From positions 2,533,736-2,597,735 of the forward strand of contig JAJVDF010000018.1 of assembly GCA_022410635.1 (NCBI GenBank): a stretch of 64,000 bases of DNA, in the 5' to 3' direction. Source of the DNA: Tretioscincus oriximinensis (lineage: Eukaryota > Chordata > Lepidosauria > Squamata > Gymnophthalmidae). Below are positions 48,076 through 58,645 of the stretch, one piece after another (positions within the stretch are counted from its first letter, which is position 1; every line of letters starts with the position of its first letter). The notes below the pieces were generated by a model. It made no database searches. It had not been told where the DNA came from and saw only the letters and a list, made by a program, of their open reading frames with translations. The translations under genes and the position numbers were made by a program.

Positions 48076-49604
48076 ACACCACCTTGCATCCAGAAAACTA
48101 GACTGTAAGGCTTCATAGACTGACCCAGCAGACTACAATATAACTGTGCTTGGATACATCTCCATAATTTAGTAAAGGCATCTTACCTCAGGGCAGCTAG
48201 TCTCTGTTCCTGTAACGGCTGCCCTAAGGCCCTAGTTAAGGCATCTCTTTATTATATGGTCACCTTATTAATGGCTATGAGTGTCTATAAATATAAAGAG
48301 TATTAACTGTCCCAAAGCAGGTTGGGTAACAGAAGATTAAAAGCAACACAAAAAACACATTAGTAAAACATTTTAAAAGAACCATACTTCATCCCCTCCT
48401 ACCGGCCCCCTCTCCCCAGAAGGAAGAATGCAGAGGAAACTAGGAGTCAAAAGACTGTGTAGAGGTACATTTTTATCAGGCGCCGAAAGCTATACAGTGT
48501 AAGCACCTGACGAGCCTCTAGAATTACAATATAAGTTTCATATATTACAAAGATTTCCAATAATTACCTTCATTAAAACAAACAGTGTATTTCTAGTTCT
48601 TAAACATGTCAGACTCAAAATGCACAAGGCCGTATTTTATTTCAGAGGCTGTAATTGGTCTTTATCAGTTTCTAGCCCCTAACTGCCTGTTAGGAACTTG
48701 ATTTTGTGATCGGATATAAAAAAGATGACTTCTGGTTGAATCCAGGGCAATCTATAAGCAATTGCAGATTTTGCTGGAATAAAGAGGAAGCACACCTTTA
48801 TCTAGAGTTGCACAGAGCTGACGTGAGGCTGCCGAGAGGAACGCAGAAGACTGAACTGGACATGCCTGGCCAATTGCAATCCAGCAGTCCTGTTGGCTGG
48901 CATCTTCTNGTGACGCTCGTCTCTTTGCCAGAGTGGGGACAGACGACAGGGCTCCATGCAGTTTACAGTGGAGGACACAGGGATTTCCCTATGCAGACAG
49001 AAAATATCTGCAATAGGAGATTCCTCTCCTGATGGAGATCTCTTCTGGATGCATGGCGAAGCCTAGGAAAACCTCCATTAAGTCATGTGGCTGAAGGGAG
49101 AAGATGGAGGAACATCGCGTCAAGGAAAAGGTAGGAAACCGTTGTATGGATGCACCTTAAGTTTTGATATAACGGACAGTTTTCCTGGCATGGAAACCAT
49201 TGCTACAGTATATAACTGATCAAAGTGGCAGAGAGATTGGCAGATGAGGACCAGATTGCTAAGTAGCATCCCTTGTCAGGAAAGATGTTGCCTGATTGAG
49301 AGGTGAATTTTTCTGATGGATATCTGGACAACTGTTGGTAAAATTTCTGTTGTTATTCTTGGTCTGTAAATCAGGTGCTTTTTCTTAAAGGGATGGCTTT
49401 AAAAATTCTTCTCCATACTCTTGGAGGAAATAGCATAAACATCCACTGCCTACTATCCTGCTACAGTTTCCTGTCCTATCAGATTCTCTCTTTCTAAGTT
49501 TGCCTTGCTCAGAGAATCCCAGGACATGGAATCCTAACAATCTCAGGTATCCACCCCTATGCAGGAAATTGATGCGGCCACATTGCACTTGCTCAAAATT
49601 CTGG
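48076..49604. other. Intergenic, nothing recognised
   Basis: The open frame at 48706-49032 (plus) has no recognisable domain. Confidence 0.4.
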
Positions 49605-49830
49605 TTGAGTCCAGACAGGGTCATGAGAGTCCATTAACAGTTAAAATTTGTGTGCCATTTGCCACATCAGGTTTTACCAATCAACAGCACTTCAAGTTTT
49701 AGAACCGATGCACTAGCTCATTGGTGACCTAGGGAAAATAACTGTTGAAGCTCCATGTGTCGTTACTGCACAAAGGCTGTAATGCGGGATTAGTTTTGGT
49801 GAGAAATTGTGAGTGTTTCTGCACAAATTA
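49605..49830 (-). repeat. Unclassified interspersed repeat, third copy
   Basis: GAGTCCAGACAGGGTCA and ATTAGTTTTGGTGAGAAATT match the 28.3-kb copy in the same direction; diverged. Confidence 0.4.
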
Positions 49831-50948
49831 CATTTGGCCGTAGCTACGCTGTCCCACAATAATTGTCATATTTGGGAAGTGCATATGAGCTACTCCCTTC
49901 AGAATTAGCATTAGACACTGCAGGCCTTGAAAGACCACTTTGAGGTTGGACTCTTATAAAAAAAAACTAGCCAGCCAGNATTTCTGTGTATCAAACTTGC
50001 ATAAAAAATGTATTCCTGTGTTCAGATATCATGCAAATTTACAGTTAATTACAACTCATTTAAGTCAAATAATTAACCTCTGAAGGTTTTCTGTTAGAAG
50101 GTTTAGTATCATAACACATTCCTGGGATGTCATTCTTGGCAATAAATCCAGGTGAGCTTTCACATCAGGCGATTAATTCTTGTGAATTATTTGTGCATAA
50201 CCCCCCACCATTTGGTAATGCTGTTTTTTTTATGGCACCTCTAACAATGAAGGGAAGTGAGCAGGCATTTGGCTAGTTTCCAGGTAGCTGTAAGAATGAT
50301 GATAACAAAAGGAGCAATCAGATATAGGTAAAACTCATGAATGCCTTCCTTGTGAAGTGAAAATGGCAATAGCAGAATACTATTAGGAACCAATGATTTT
50401 GCTCTCTAAAAGCATCCTTGAATTAAAAACAAGAGCAACCATGAATCCACCTGGCAATAAAGAACAGTTGGAAATTTAAGCAGCTGGCTGAAGTTCAGTT
50501 TTCCTTGTACAATAATTTTATTTCTATTGCTCTGTGGCAAAATAAGCTATTGGATGCTTATGTGGTGAAAGAAATAGCTGACAAATTCATAGTGAGAAAA
50601 TAGATGAAAAAGGAAAGATAAGAAAAGTGAACTGGGCTGACATGGTTGACTGATAAAAAAAATTCTTAGAAAAAACATTTGTGATCCTGGGTAAACAAAA
50701 TTTGGGACATGAAGGGCAGCAGCAATTGAAGTAGAATTTGAAGTAGAAAATGAATTATGTTCATTTCAGATTAAATGGACATAAAGTGCAAGAAGGGCCT
50801 GCCTGAATTGTTCCACCTAGTCCTTCCAGCAGCCAATCAGTTTTGAATGGACATAAGACTCGGGTTTGGGTATAACCGTTTGACCTGCTAATTTTTTTAA
50901 CAGTTGCTATTTAGGGGCAAAGTAACTCTTGTACCAGAGGTAGTCATA

Positions 50949-51126
50949 TAGGCTGACCAGATGACCCTTTTGGGGGGGTGTTGAAAACCCAGTTTTNGGG
51001 TACCTCCCAGTTTTTTCTGAGAATTTTTTTTCCAAAAATTTGTTTTTGTTTTTCCTCAGAAAAAACAGGAGGCACCCCAAAAATGGGTTTTCAACCCCCC
51101 CAAAAAGGGCTCATCTGGTCAACCTA
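50949..51126. mobile_element. Foldback MITE, copy 2 of 3, with target duplication
   Basis: TAGGCTGACCAGATGACCC pairs with GGGCTCATCTGGTCAACCTA, with about 80-bp arms. The flanks GTCATA at 50943-50948 and 51127-51132 are identical (or TAGTCATA, 8 bp, if the terminal TA is counted as target). Confidence 0.82.
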
Positions 51127-51839
51127 GTCATACAGTAACTAGGACTAGTAGTCACAGGTCCATGGAAGCTATTTAATCCCTACTTTTTTAATATCGATAT
51201 CAGCAGAACGTTCAGGAGAACAGAAGGTAGCTTTACCAGAAGTCAAATATTGAAGATTCATATAATCTTTGATATGCGTAGTGTGACAAAGAGTAATTCT
51301 TCACTGGCTGGTAAATTGGAACACCAAGTATAGGATGAATCTCCCTTCCATACTTAGTACAGATCTAAGGAAGTGCTCAGACAGTAGGCCATAGGGAGAC
51401 TCTGAAAATGTATGCTGGGCTGGCTTACTAGCCAGTGTTTCATTACTAAAAGAATCTTATATGATTTCTAGGAAAACAATTCTATCAGAATAAGAAAAGA
51501 TTCATGGTTGGAAATGACTTCCAAGGCAGGAACTCAGCATCTCTAATGACAACGATATTCCACTCGTTGATCATATTCACGGTGGTGGATGAGAAGAGAT
51601 AGTGGAAACACAATGCAGAGAGTCATTCGACGATGGTTGCAGTCAGTTCTTTTTAAAGATGAGCTGAAGACCTCTCTTCCTCACAAGCAACTGGCTAACT
51701 AGCTGTGATATTAGTCTTGGGAATGAAAGTAAGGTGTATACTTGTAGCAATAGTATTTATGATGGAAGTCTGAGAAATATAGGAATTGGAGAGTGTGGTG
51801 CAATCTGTAGCTTTAGCACTAANAGTGCAATAACAAAGA

Positions 51840-51935
51840 AATAGCCATGTTAGTCTTATAGCACTTGGGAGACTAACAAGAGAAGGGTAAGTGGCATGAG
51901 CTTTCATAGACAAGTCTACTTCTTCAGTACAAATA
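51840..51935 (-). mobile_element. Penelope-like tail with intact CTGAAGA-hairpin-GAAA
   Basis: On the minus strand CTGAAGA (51927-51921) is followed by a GTAGAC/GTCTAT hairpin and GAAA (51905-51902), then GCTCATGCCACTTACC and TCTTGTTAGTCTCCC. Confidence 0.55.
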
Positions 51936-52159
51936 ATCAAAGGGAAACATCATTAGAATCATACCATCAGAGCTCAAGATGGCTGCCACCTTTTAATCCC
52001 AGAGTCTGGAACAGGATGTTGGCTAAGGACAATGGAAGCTAAAATCCCAATAGGGAAATTACATAAGAGAACCTAAAAGGAGCCCTGCAGATTTGTACCA
52101 TAGAGTCTAGACTGTCTAGCCTAGGGTTCCCACATAAAATCTGGGAGTCTATACATTGG

Positions 52160-52510
52160 CCAGGGCTGTATTTAGCCATGAGCAATGTATTCAGCTGCAC
52201 AGGGTGGCAAAATTTTGAGAGTGGCAAAATATAGCTAGTAGGAAAAATTTATTAATTTTTTATTGCTTTTATTATTATAAAACCCAAAGTCGATTAGCGT
52301 TCTGGCATTGAAGTAGTACTATTAGTACACCACATCACCTTGTGATGGCAGCACCAACAATGAATCACCCACAGTACCTAAGCTTGAACCCATGTGGTAG
52401 TGGACACAGACGACTGCAAGCAAGTGAAGTGTCCATTTGAGATTCAGAATTGTTCAGAATCAGATGCTGATGTTTAGTTGAGGGAAGAGGGGGTGTAAAA
52501 TAAATGATTG
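52160..52510. repeat. Unclassified repeat, copy 2
   Basis: GGGCTGTATTTAGC, TTATTGCTTTTATTATTA and TTGAGGGAAGAGGGGGTGTA parallel the copy at 14.2 kb. Confidence 0.5.
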
Positions 52511-52939
52511 TACAGGGGTGTCAAAGGACTTTAGCCCTTTCGTGGACGCCATATTCCCACACGCAGCAGCACCCTAGGGAGTAAAAGGAATGAATGATTC
52601 CCATTTCCTCACTATTTGAATTTTCCTCACCAGGGATTCAGCATCTCTGACCCAGAGAGGCACATACTGAAGAAACACAATAATGCTTTCCAGCACAGCC
52701 ATATTGGGGAATGGGCTTATACAGGAAGGAATCCAGTTCCACCCATGCCAGGATGGCGTGAGATGACCTGACTTGAAATTACTGCCTTGGGTTCAGTAAA
52801 ATCTTGAACTCACCTATTGAGACCCCAAGGGCAGCAGTTTCAATTCTGGTTCCTTCTCATGCGTCAGCTTGGCTAGAGATGACTATCCTGTTTCTCTGGT
52901 ATGGACCATCAAAATTGCTCTCCTTCCTGCAAGGAAAAA

Positions 52940-54271
52940 AAAACATATGTAAGTGATAAAGCTGGGCTTAAAGCTGTAAAATTGCTATTTACCAAAGAGT
53001 TTATAAGCCGTATAGTAATGCTGGTGCAAATATACGAGGATACTAATAATTTAAAAAGGATAGATAGATTTCTCATTACTCTTGTTATCAATAATGTAAT
53101 TCAAATAGCCACTGCTAAGTTTTGGTGCAGTTAAAATTTCCTGTTCATTCTCTAAGGTACATTGACTTTTGTATTATTGGATAAATGAGTTTATTGGATT
53201 ATTATTTTGCAAAAATTTTATACGAATACTATCTGAGAATTAGAGAGTCAATTAATAGCAATGGGTCAGTCAGGGACTGGGAGGATCTAAGAAGGCAGAC
53301 AGCACAACAACGGNAAAGATTTTGGTTACAACAATACTCCATATTCAATTCTGTCAATAACCAGGAAATAAAAACAAGTATGCTGGGAACATCTAATATG
53401 GAACAGGTGATCAGCAGTATAATACAAGGGGAAAAGAAGCAAATTAAAGAAATCTATAGAATAATTATTAGTAAAAAACATGACAATAGAGATAAACTAT
53501 ATGAATATTGGGAGAGGGAAATCCCTAATTTACAAAATAAATGGGACGATTGGTGTTCAAGGTATTACTCTTATAAAGACACACGGTTACGAGAGATGGA
53601 ACTGAAAATATTCTCTAAATGGTATCGCACTCCGTGCCAACTGNCTTATATTTCCGGAGTGTCACCACTGTGTTGGCATGGCTGCCAAATGAGAGGCACA
53701 TACATTCATATGTGGGCTGGATGCCCACTGGTTAATCAATTTCGCCAACGAATTTACGCAGAAATGTATAAGGTTATAAACATTAATATACTCAACACGG
53801 AGGAATGTTGGATGTTTGCTATTCTTGACCCTCTTATGGTTGGATGGGAAGAAAAAGTATTTATAGAGACAGCAATATTGGCAGGTCATTTAGTGATCGC
53901 TAGAGGGTGGAAAGATCACAAGAAATGGACAACAGACTCTTGGTGGAGCTATATGATAGAATTTTTACTTTTTGATGTGCTAAGAGATAAAAGGTTACAA
54001 TATCTGGGACAACGGGCTTCCCCTCACTGGACTATTAAGTGGAAAAAACTCATCGCTTATGCCGAAAATATAGCCGCACACATGTTATTAAAAGAAGCGN
54101 TCCTAATGATCAAGGAGCAAAGATTTATGGTTTGAATTACTTGTTCCGGCTGAGGGAGGGAGGGGGGGATATCATGGTATGTATGTCTTTTTCTGTTTTT
54201 GTTGTTTTCTCTATCTTGTTATTTTGTGTTATGTAATGTGTCATGTTTTGTGAATAAAATTAAAAAAAAAA
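52940..54271 (+). mobile_element. L1-clade LINE, ORF2 C-terminus and 3' UTR
   Basis: A long open frame (53185-54135) is followed by a short 3' UTR with a G-rich tract (GGGAGGGAGGGGGGGAT, 54154-54170), AATAAA and an A-run ending near 54271, the order seen in L1 3' ends. Upstream, 52943-53134 also reads as an L1-like C-terminal segment (FLITLVINNVIQIATAKFW), suggesting a rearranged or second truncated piece. No clear target duplication was found. Confidence 0.75.
53185..54135 (+). CDS. L1 ORF2p C-terminal fragment (transposon protein)
   Basis: About 316 codons lie open, with three n-containing codons. The protein matches the region after the L1 reverse transcriptase domain: a charged linker, FSKWYRTPCQL and ISGVSPLCWHGCQMRGTYIH around residues 145-172, then MWAGCP. 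This forms a C-X3-C-X7-H-X4-C zinc-knuckle-like motif. It ends with a Trp-rich tail containing LAGHLVIARGWKDH. The endonuclease and catalytic RT are absent, so it cannot transpose alone. The first Met is only the first in-frame Met, not a real start. Expression as a protein is unlikely. Confidence 0.75.
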   Translation: MSLLDYYFAKILYEYYLRIRESINSNGSVRDWEDLRRQTAQQRXRFWLQQYSIFNSVNNQEIKTSMLGTSNMEQVISSIIQGEKKQIKEIYRIIISKKHDNRDKLYEYWEREIPNLQNKWDDWCSRYYSYKDTRLREMELKIFSKWYRTPCQLXYISGVSPLCWHGCQMRGTYIHMWAGCPLVNQFRQRIYAEMYKVININILNTEECWMFAILDPLMVGWEEKVFIETAILAGHLVIARGWKDHKKWTTDSWWSYMIEFLLFDVLRDKRLQYLGQRASPHWTIKWKKLIAYAENIAAHMLLKEAXLMIKEQRFMV

Positions 54272-55678
54272 TAACATCCGTTGGGTTATTGATGTCTTCC
54301 ATCCTTACACAATTCCAGTATAGCTGAGATTGTACACCTGTCGCAGGGCCCATAGCCCTATTTCAGAATAGGACTGAAAACCAGGATTTGAACAGGTTTT
54401 TTTTTCTGATTTTCATTTCTGTTCAGATCATGTGTCTGGATTTTTTTTGCTTTCAGTCCTGTTTGATTGCACATGTGTGACAGCAACCATTATGTTACAA
54501 TACAATCTCGTGTTTTTGTAATCATGATACCAGTTCGTTCAGTGAACCTATAGAATATTGGGCTAGAAGTTATGAAGAAAACCAGCCAGTAGAGGGAGAC
54601 AACTGTATTCTGTTGAAATACAATTCAAGGCAGATCTTCCAAAATTCTATTGCAGATCATTGTATACTGTATTAGCAACATTCATAGGCAACACTTTGCT
54701 TTCATTCCTTCTGTAGGCTCATACTATATATTATAATCTAGATTCAACTTTTGTGATGGTTTATTGCTCCTATTTTTGCTTGCCACATTATTTGGAAATA
54801 ATGATGTGTTCTGGGAGATCATGAAATTGGGTGACCAGGATGTGTAGGACACGGGACACTTCCTGTTATGCCGGCTTATTTGGAAACAGGGGAACAATAC
54901 TTATCCCCATTTTTTACATTTCTCAAAGTATCAAAATATTTATTGATTAGTCAAAAGACCATGTCATTTCACAGAAATGGCCATTATAGAATATAAAAAT
55001 TATTAAATATAAAATATAAAAGACATTTAAAACCTCATTTATAACAAATTAAATTTGAGTAATTGGACTCAAGCGTTCAGTTTCCCCGAGAATACCATTA
55101 TTGACACTTAAAAGAGAGGCACAAGTCTGTGTGATATCTNCAGGGCAAGGACAGGTCCACAATCATTGGAGTGAGCTCATACATTATCAAGGCTTCCAGA
55201 ATTCGATCCAATTTTTTGGAGTACGCTATGATGTCTTAAGACCTTAAGACTGATGATTTCAGATCTGGGTTCTCCTTTTTATTTGTTTTGAATGGTTGAT
55301 TTAGTTTTAACTGTTTAAATTTTTTTAACTTGTCCCATTTGTCTAATGGGCTTATGTTATTTTATTTTTTTGCAACTTGATTTAGTTAAAAGACTAGTTG
55401 ATAAACTATTGTTGTCATTTAGATAAGCAATGGCGAACAGATATGCAAAATTCAACTAATGTTTAAAAGTTCAATTGAGTAGTTTTGTTTGCAGAGAACA
55501 GAATCTGTGACTGAACCAGTTTTTTTGTTCGTGAAAATTGATTTTTCTAATGCAAAAATTTGTTCTTTTTAAAATAATTTTAAAAGNAAGCATTCATTGA
55601 AATGCTCTGCAATTGAGCCAGAGATTCAGCTGTATGGCAAATCAACTCAGCAGTGTTCATATGCTAATTTTAGTGGGT
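54272..55678. other. Intergenic, nothing recognised
   Basis: AT-rich sequence after the L1 tail without a supported feature. Confidence 0.45.
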
Positions 55679-55856
55679 ACATAAGAACATAAGAGGAACC
55701 CTGCTGAATCGGGCCAGAGCCCATCTAGTCCAGCGTTCTGTCTCACACAGTGGCCCACCAATTGCACCTGGGCAGTCTGAAGGCAAAATCTTCATTTTTT
55801 CTCGACTCCCTGCAAATGGGATTCCTGTTGCTCCATCCTGGAGACAGCATCAGTTG
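55679..55856 (-). mobile_element. CR1 LINE 3' fragment (GAGGA subfamily)
   Basis: Two CATAAGAA octamers are followed by AGAGGAACCCTGCTGAATCG and TGGCCCACCAATTGCACC. These bases separate it from the AAGAAGAGCC copies. Confidence 0.85.
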
Positions 55857-56159
55857 ATTAACCTTTTTTGTTTGCGGTTAAAATCTATTTTCACTGGAAG
55901 TACAAAGGGTGCAACTACAAGATGATTCCCTACCTGATCCCTAGCATGAGGTTCCTCTTGAGGTCTTTCCTCCATCTTCTTGCTGGCATGCACCAGCTCT
56001 GGATGCTCCAGACTCCTTCCAGTGAAATATGATGTTGCTAGCCTATAGCAAATTTTTAACCCTTCTCCCCCTCGCGGGGGTCACAGCCAAAGTGTGTATG
56101 TTAAAGGTGAGCACATATAACACCTTTACACGAACATGTCCAATTCAATCAGCAAACGT

Positions 56160-56228
56160 CATAGCAATTGAAAAAGTACAATTATCTATCAAAGTTTATG
56201 TTGCCCATCTTTTTCTTGTTAATTTCTG
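56160..56228 (+). mobile_element. Degenerate Penelope-like tail
   Basis: ATCAAAGTTTATGTTGCCCA and TTTTTCTTGTTAATTTC resemble the tail at 22.3 kb; the hairpin core is lost. Confidence 0.35.
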
Positions 56229-56339
56229 AGGTGGTGTGAAGCCCCCTGAAATTCTGAATCCAGATTAATATAGCGATTTCTTTGAATTTGATTACAGATT
56301 TTAAATTTTCTTTACTTGTCCCAGTATAATTCTTTTTTT

Positions 56340-56557
56340 TAGGCTGACNAGATGACCCCTTTTNGGGGTGGGTGGGTTGAAAACCNGGTTTTGGGGTGCC
56401 TCCCANTTTTTTCTGAGGAAAGTTTTTTCAGAAGATTTTTTTTCCGAAAAAAATCTTTTTGTTTTTTAATTTTTTTTCCTCAGAAAAAACCGGGAGACAC
56501 CCCCAAAACTGGTTTTCAACACGCACATCCCCAAAAAGGGGTCATCTGGTCAGCCTA
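56340..56557. mobile_element. Foldback MITE, copy 3 of 3
   Basis: TAGGCTGACNAGATGACCCC pairs with GGGGTCATCTGGTCAGCCTA. The long arms contain CTCAGAAAAAAC/GTTTTTTCTGAGG. It is inserted in a T-run, so the target duplication is ambiguous. Confidence 0.8.
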
Positions 56558-57531
56558 TTTTTATGCCATTGTTAATACTGCTAAAAACCAGTTAAGCCAC
56601 AAAACGTTTTTGGGAAACAATTATATCTCNTCGTAATCTGACTTGAATTAAATATTTAGGTCAGATTAAGAGAGAATATAATTTAATTTCCAAATTAAAT
56701 ATTAGATAATTTCCAAATTTTTCAGGCTGGTATCCTAATTCAACATGTTGATTTTTGGTTGCATGCTTTGAACTAGTATGCATGTGGTACTCATGAAAAA
56801 GAAGTGTAAATGCGTATTTTTACCTACTACAATCATAGTTTCTTTTGTCGAGTATTCCTTCCCTAGTTTTTCCTGATAAATATCTGTCCTTGAAAGAATT
56901 ACTTACAAAGAAAATTGCAGAGTAAATAATCTTTCTTTTAGGTTGTAGTCACACATATACAATTAAATAGTCCTCAGTGCTGAAGAACAGGACTGAAAGT
57001 AAAAATCAATTTTGAACATGTTTTGCAGGTCTGCAAATCAGAAAAATCTGTTAAAAACAGTGTGTCCCCCAATCTTGTTTTTCAGAACAGTATGTATGTA
57101 ACCACAGTCCTAAGAAGACTGTTTCAGCCTTTTTTTCCACCTGTAACCTTGAACGAAGAAGTTTGCTTTTCAGACTGTCTAATAATATAAACACAATTAT
57201 GGAAGTGCTGCTTAGTGCAATCCTGGCCTAAAGTGGTCTTGAATATATGTATGTGAGGAGGCCAATGCTGGGCAAAAACAGTTCTTTGAGGTCACACCTA
57301 AACTTCAGCGGAGCCAGTTTGCTTTTCAGTCCATTTTCAGAGTGAGAGAACACATTAGTGAAGTAACAGGATACTTTTTGTTGGCATTCTGTGATTAAAC
57401 AAATTCAATTTTGGTTTAGCTAATCAAAAGTTGCTTCTCATTTTTCTGATGTGTTTTTTCATTCTGAAAGTGATCTGAAACTAGTTTAAAACTTAAGTGT
57501 AACTGGGACTTAAGTCTTATTCTTTGGTCAA
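56558..57531. other. Intergenic, nothing recognised
   Basis: AT-rich, no supported feature. Confidence 0.45.
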
Positions 57532-57680
57532 GTCATGTATTCATTCATATATGCTTATATCCCACCTTATACCCAAAGTTCTCAGGGCAGTTAACAATAA
57601 AAGNAAAAATACAAAATTAATATTTTAAAACAGTGCCTGAGAGTATGAAAGGGAAAGTTGTCTCTTCAACCAATGTCCAG
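57532..57680 (-). mobile_element. L2-like LINE 3' terminus
   Basis: TATACCCAAAGTTCTCAGGG and a following CAGTGCCTGAGAGTATGAAA resemble the element at 11148; divergent. Confidence 0.6.
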
Positions 57681-58070
57681 GTTCAAGAACTGCATCTTCC
57701 ATAATTGCACTGTTACTCTATTGATATGCTCTGCAGCTTTTAACCTTCTCTCATGGTTAAAATTATGCATTGCCATCTAGTGGTATTTGAATATATAGTA
57801 GCTAAATTTCAGTATGCAATAAAATGCCTGTTACCTGAACCTGATTCAGCCAAATACTTGCAATTAGCCAGTCCCCTCCCACTTCCTTCAGTAATTTTCA
57901 CAGTTCTGGTAATTCCTTCTTTTTACACCGCAGACTTGAGGGCAATGGAAACTTTTGATCAAAGAACTACAATGCACTGCAATGAAACTGCTGTGATAAA
58001 GTGTTTCCAATAGGTATAGTATGCTTCCAAGGCTTTTCTGTGAATAGATAAAGGTCACTTAAATGATATA

Positions 58071-58645
58071 TACATATATACTCAAGTGTAAGTCGACCCA
58101 AGTATAAGCCGAGGCACCTAATTTTACCACAAAAAACTGGGAAAACGTATTGACTCCAGTATAAGCCTAGGGTGGGAAATGCAGCAGAAGGGGATGGAAG
58201 GAAAGGAACCCAACTCCTTCCCTGCACCCATCTGAGTTGCCCGTCACCCCCTGGCATCTGTAGCCTCCCGTGGGGCCACACAGTCCTCAGGGCCACATGC
58301 TGGAGGCTCCTGGGGCCCCCTTGGCATCAGCTTCTTGCTCCCCAAGCCCGGGATGATCAGGCACACATAGATGATGCCAGCAGCAAGGAGGCTCTGGTAC
58401 TACATTGCCCTCGCCTTGCTGGATAGATATGACAACTGGTGCCTGCACACTGGGTGCGCTACTGAAACCCACCTCAGGTATTGATCCAGAGGGAGGCAGC
58501 AAAGGCAACAGAGGAGGCTGAGGTGGCTCCAGGGGAGCGGGAGAGATTGGAGCACCCACATTGTACTCATGCATTAGTCGAGGGGGGCGTTTTCAGCATT
58601 AAAAATGTGCTGAAAAACTAGACTTATACTCAAGTATATACAGTA
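58071..58645. mobile_element. TIR DNA element with GC-rich interior
   Basis: Imperfect terminal repeats of about 26 bp: left TATATACTCAAGTGTAAGTC; right, reverse-complemented, TATATACTTGAGTATAAGTC. Subterminal AGTATAAGCC repeats follow. The interior (about 58190-58560) is GC-rich in an AT-rich region and is not explained by the ends. Confidence 0.65.
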
